From the NCBI GenBank assembly GCA_041752395.1, contig JBGSWN010000169.1, forward strand, positions 1 to 8,411: a stretch of DNA of 8,411 nucleotides. Direction: 5' to 3'. The notes beneath the pieces are model-generated. The model made no database searches. It saw nothing but the letters and a program-made list of their open reading frames with translations, and was not told the origin of the DNA. The position numbers and the translations under genes were made by a program. How positions within the stretch are numbered: position 1 is the stretch's first letter; every line of letters begins with the position of its first letter. The DNA is from UBA6168 sp041752395 (GTDB lineage: Bacteria > Bacteroidota > Bacteroidia > Chitinophagales > Saprospiraceae). This document shows, in pieces, positions 7,201 to 8,411 of this stretch.

Positions 7201-8208
7201 GTACCCTTGTCTATATTAGCAGATTACAGTTGTGCTAAGTCAAGGTTGCATTTGTTCAACTCTTTAAATTATCTAAAAACTACTGCATTCCCACAAAAAG
7301 ATATTGCAAGTAAAAGAGTTTTTGAGGACGCAAAATTATCTACAACTATAATAACGGGGCAAAAACGAAGTGGTGAAAGTGTAGATGAAAAAATTCTAAT
7401 TATAACTTACCCTTTCAATTCATTTAAGGACAAGCCAAAAAGATGCGAAATACTCTTGAATGACTTAGAATTGATTGATAAGGAAAGTTTACCAATACCA
7501 CTTATTGACCAAACTGATTGGGATTTAATAAAATACCTACATAATCGAGAATCTGTAAATCGCCTTGGAGAAGTAAAGGATTTTGAAATAAGAAGAGGTG
7601 AAATTAATCAAACAATTTTCAGAGAGTACATAACGGAAAATCCGAATGATGTTGCTTTAGTGAAAGGAGTAGAAATTGGACAATACAGGTTTAATTTGAA
7701 ACTAAGTCAAGGTAAAAAAGAATGGTTTAATGAAAGGGGTTTTTTAGAAAAAAATAAATCACAAGCACTTGCCACCTTAACTCGTATTGCTACTCAAAGG
7801 ATAACTGGAATTGACGAAAGACTACGGATAGTAGCTACAATTGTTAATCCTGTTTCATATTTTGCTGATTCAACCAATTCAATTACCATTGATGAAAAAT
7901 CGTCGCTTTCCCTTTTATACCTTCTTGGTTTGCTAAACTCTAAGTTATTTCAATGGGCTTTTAAGTTGACTAGCACAAACAACAACGTTGGAACTAATGA
8001 GCTAAAGAATTTGCCTTTTGAATATCCATCATTAATTCAAATGCTAGAAATCGAAACCCTCGTCACACAAATCCTCGCCGCCAAGCAAGCCGACGCCCAA
8101 GCAGACACCACGGCGCTGGAGGGGGAAGTGGATAGGCTGGTGTATGGGTTGTATGGGCTTGGGGAGGAGGAGGTGAGAATCATAGAAGGAACAAGCAAAC
8201 AAGGATAG
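4234..8208 (+). CDS. Type IIG-like fused restriction endonuclease/N6-adenine DNA methyltransferase
   Basis: This single chain of 1324 residues probably cuts and methylates DNA at one target sequence, protecting against foreign DNA. The N-terminal domain holds a PD-(D/E)XK-like site: D75 in GNIDLVIH and E93-V-K95 in VLFEVKRER. The methyltransferase core has GSFFTP (557-562, motif X-like), DPAVGSGHF (623-631, motif I, AdoMet binding), FGVDINPNSVKICRLRLW around D730, and NPPY (928-931, motif IV, adenine methylation). A charged probable coiled coil (about 860-893) precedes NPPY. The C-terminal part resembles TaqI/Eco57I-type specificity regions (LLGLLNSKLFQWAFKLTSTN) and ends with EVDRLVYGLYGLGEEEV. 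The ATG at 4234 is chosen because the 44 codons upstream do not look coding and contain the promoter box. Repeat-derived insertions occupy residues about 217-293 and 683-706. Bases about 7027-8045 are far more AT-rich than the rest. No separate methylase or specificity gene is visible, so it is likely self-sufficient; activity is inferred. Confidence 0.9.
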   Translation: MTLKFLPFKATLNKAYQKLKPTRSEMERFKSGLVKLLDNIDHSESEENHKFHLQNFLNEVWYKDAHLIAPKGNIDLVIHEERSAQSPAVVLFEVKRERNLGEMIRPDSPNAKALHELILYYLRERVNAGNIYVKHLVITNIYDWYIFDGATFDRLFYQNKKLLKDYDRWRNDQTVLHTTDFFYKDIAKRYLEEMAEELVAAHFNLKEYLRYLPMTAASLPLTPKGEPTDAHLSELQNRQSTTGGTNTGSPLGVRGNDKKGEPTDAHLSELQIRQSTTGGTNTGSPLGVRGNDDKPLIPLFKILSPQHLLRLPFANDSNSLNEGFYRELLYLIGLEEEKEGGKKLIRRCATERRHSGSLLENTINIIQYEDRMRHVRSNDVFEVGLELCITWVNRLLFLKLLESQLVKYHGGLSGGGADYRFLTSKLLKDFDGLNKLFFQVLAGKVENRPAAVLDSFAKVPYLNSSLFEITEMEGAAIRINSLEDELTLPLHPKSVLRNSGSKGEAPPMAALHYIFAFLDAYDFASEGGEEVQEENKALINASVLGLIFEKINGYRDGSFFTPGFITMYMCRETVRRAVMQKFNQHYGIDCADFGDLCNFTAKHYKKEDVLANNRLVNSLRICDPAVGSGHFLVSALNELIAVKSELGILADADGNVLRGYAATVENDELVVTCNDGQDLFEYRTPRPPKEGDSPQSNSPFKGWGGEAQKVQETIFHEKQTLIENCLFGVDINPNSVKICRLRLWIELLKNTYYIGGTDAGGLETLPNIDINIKVGNSLISRFALDTDLSKVVKSKNEIQDYRRYVQEYHHATDKDTKRGLLAMIEKLKGDFRTEIHRNDKLNKQKSKLAGELYNLTQQGSLFGMTEAEAKKRKTEADKLEKELEKLETQIMAIQENKIYENAFEWRFEFPEVLDAEGKFVGFDVVVGNPPYDVLEKERNEPLAPHKSLLDFANANEEYLPVLGGKLNIYRLFIAKALRLLKGNGEFNFIVPLSILADYSCAKSRLHLFNSLNYLKTTAFPQKDIASKRVFEDAKLSTTIITGQKRSGESVDEKILIITYPFNSFKDKPKRCEILLNDLELIDKESLPIPLIDQTDWDLIKYLHNRESVNRLGEVKDFEIRRGEINQTIFREYITENPNDVALVKGVEIGQYRFNLKLSQGKKEWFNERGFLEKNKSQALATLTRIATQRITGIDERLRIVATIVNPVSYFADSTNSITIDEKSSLSLLYLLGLLNSKLFQWAFKLTSTNNNVGTNELKNLPFEYPSLIQMLEIETLVTQILAAKQADAQADTTALEGEVDRLVYGLYGLGEEEVRIIEGTSKQG
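4884..5004. repeat. Perfect 30-bp inverted repeat inserted in the restriction-modification gene
   Basis: The arm at 4884-4913 (GTCGTTGCCCCTGACCCC, then TAAAGGGGAACC) is exactly complementary to 4975-5004. The spacer is 61 bases. Each arm contains the near-palindrome CCCCTAAAGGGG. The element is read through in frame as SLPLTPKGEP at one end and GSPLGVRGND at the other. Because of the symmetry, the opposite strand also encodes LPLTPKGEP. It falls between the nuclease domain and the region before the methyltransferase, probably in a surface linker. Confidence 0.9.
4903..5112 (+). repeat. Tandem duplication, two 105-bp units, in frame
   Basis: The unit at 4903-5007 is repeated at 5008-5112. Over the first 102 bases only two differ (T4917/A5022 and A4943/T5048); the last codon differs (AAG versus GAC). 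The unit is 35 codons long, so frame is kept, giving two copies of a segment KGEPTDAHLSELQ(N/I)RQS ending in GSPLGVRGND. The duplication starts inside the left arm of the inverted repeat, so the second unit has a full right arm (5080-5109) but only the inner part of a left arm. Near-identity points to a recent event. Confidence 0.92.
6283..6348. repeat. Imperfect inverted repeat read in frame inside the methyltransferase region
   Basis: ACCCCCCGACCCCCTAAAG (from 6283), followed by AGGGAG, pairs imperfectly with CTCCCCTTTTAAGGGATGG (from 6324), followed by GGGGGC. This makes a long GC-rich palindrome of the same style as the element at 4884-5112. It is translated as TPRPPKEGDSPQSNSPFKGWGG (residues about 684-705), a proline/glycine-rich segment between motif I and the GVDINP motif. 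Protein of this composition is foreign to a methyltransferase core and probably forms an exposed loop. Confidence 0.75.
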
Positions 8209-8224
8209 GATAATTTTGTCCTAT
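8205..8224 (+). terminator. Weak hairpin at the end of the restriction-modification gene
   Basis: ATAGGA (8205-8210) pairs with TCCTAT (8219-8224) around an 8-base AT-rich loop, followed by TTTAATTT. The stem overlaps the TAG stop codon (8206-8208). It is short and not GC-rich, so it is only a candidate terminator. Confidence 0.35.
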
Positions 8225-8281
8225 TTTAATTTCATAATCAATACTTAATTAACATGCTTAATTTAAAAAACAGGCGGTGTA

Positions 8282-8411
8282 TCAAATGTAATGCTGCCGC
8301 TCCAGGTTGAATTGCCAAAAGAACCAACCAATCGCCAAGTTGTGCCACTTGTCTAATTTGGAAAAGGATAGCGACTTCCTTACCAGCCGACTGACCCTTG
8401 CCCTGATGGTA
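8282..8411 (-). CDS. IS1-like transposase, C-terminal end (truncated by window edge)
   Basis: The last 43 codons of a minus-strand gene are visible; the rest lies beyond the right edge. The stretch RARVSRLVRKSLSFSKLDKW followed by HNLAIGWFFWQFN resembles the C-terminus of IS1-family DDE transposases, where a basic R-R-LVRK-T/S-SFSK segment follows the catalytic glutamate and the protein ends a short way after an aromatic Y/F-N motif. Here the end is NLERQHYI then TGA. The catalytic residues are not in view, so the family call rests on about 30 residues recognised from memory. The other frames of this stretch give no recognisable protein. The element end is probably close to the stop codon, and GGCGGTGT at 8273-8280 is a candidate terminal sequence. 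Whether the copy is intact cannot be judged here. Confidence 0.65.
   Translation of the reverse strand, partial: TIRARVSRLVRKSLSFSKLDKWHNLAIGWFFWQFNLERQHYI

Overview
The window looks like a chromosomal segment from a member of the Bacteroidota, plausibly near the Saprospiria. This rests on several signs: -7 promoter elements of the TAnnTTTG type before three genes, no obvious Shine-Dalgarno sequences, an FN3 protein of a lineage-typical kind, and palindromic repeats of the CCCCTAAAGGGG type. The lineage is an inference; the gene identities are much firmer.

Positions 1-1442 (minus strand) hold the first 480 codons of a glycogen branching enzyme gene, glgB, which runs off the left edge. It is divergent from a complete thioredoxin reductase gene, trxB (1719-2666). 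The 276 bp between them carry a -7-like element facing each way. After trxB come a hairpin terminator (2675-2708), a long perfect inverted repeat (2733-2807) and a terminator facing the other way (2834-2865). That last one ends a minus-strand gene for a 204-residue protein with a C-terminal fibronectin type III domain (2889-3503).

Positions 3504-4233 have no convincing gene. They hold small hairpins, a degenerate 42-bp tandem repeat (3781-3990), a GC-rich inverted repeat (4131-4174) and a promoter element.

The dominant feature is a 1324-residue single-chain restriction-modification enzyme of type IIG style (4234-8208). It has an N-terminal PD-(D/E)XK-like nuclease, an N6-adenine methyltransferase core and a C-terminal specificity region. 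Two features stand out. Palindromic, repeat-like DNA has been accommodated in frame at two places (about 4884-5112, including a 105-bp tandem duplication, and about 6283-6348). The block just after the NPPY motif (about 7027-8045) is strikingly AT-rich compared with the rest of the gene, as expected if the target-recognition part was exchanged by recombination. Just downstream, on the minus strand, is the 3' end of an IS1-like transposase gene cut by the window edge (8282-8411).

The genes do not form one pathway. Two housekeeping genes (glycogen synthesis, redox) adjoin an accessory zone of repeats, a defence enzyme and an insertion sequence.
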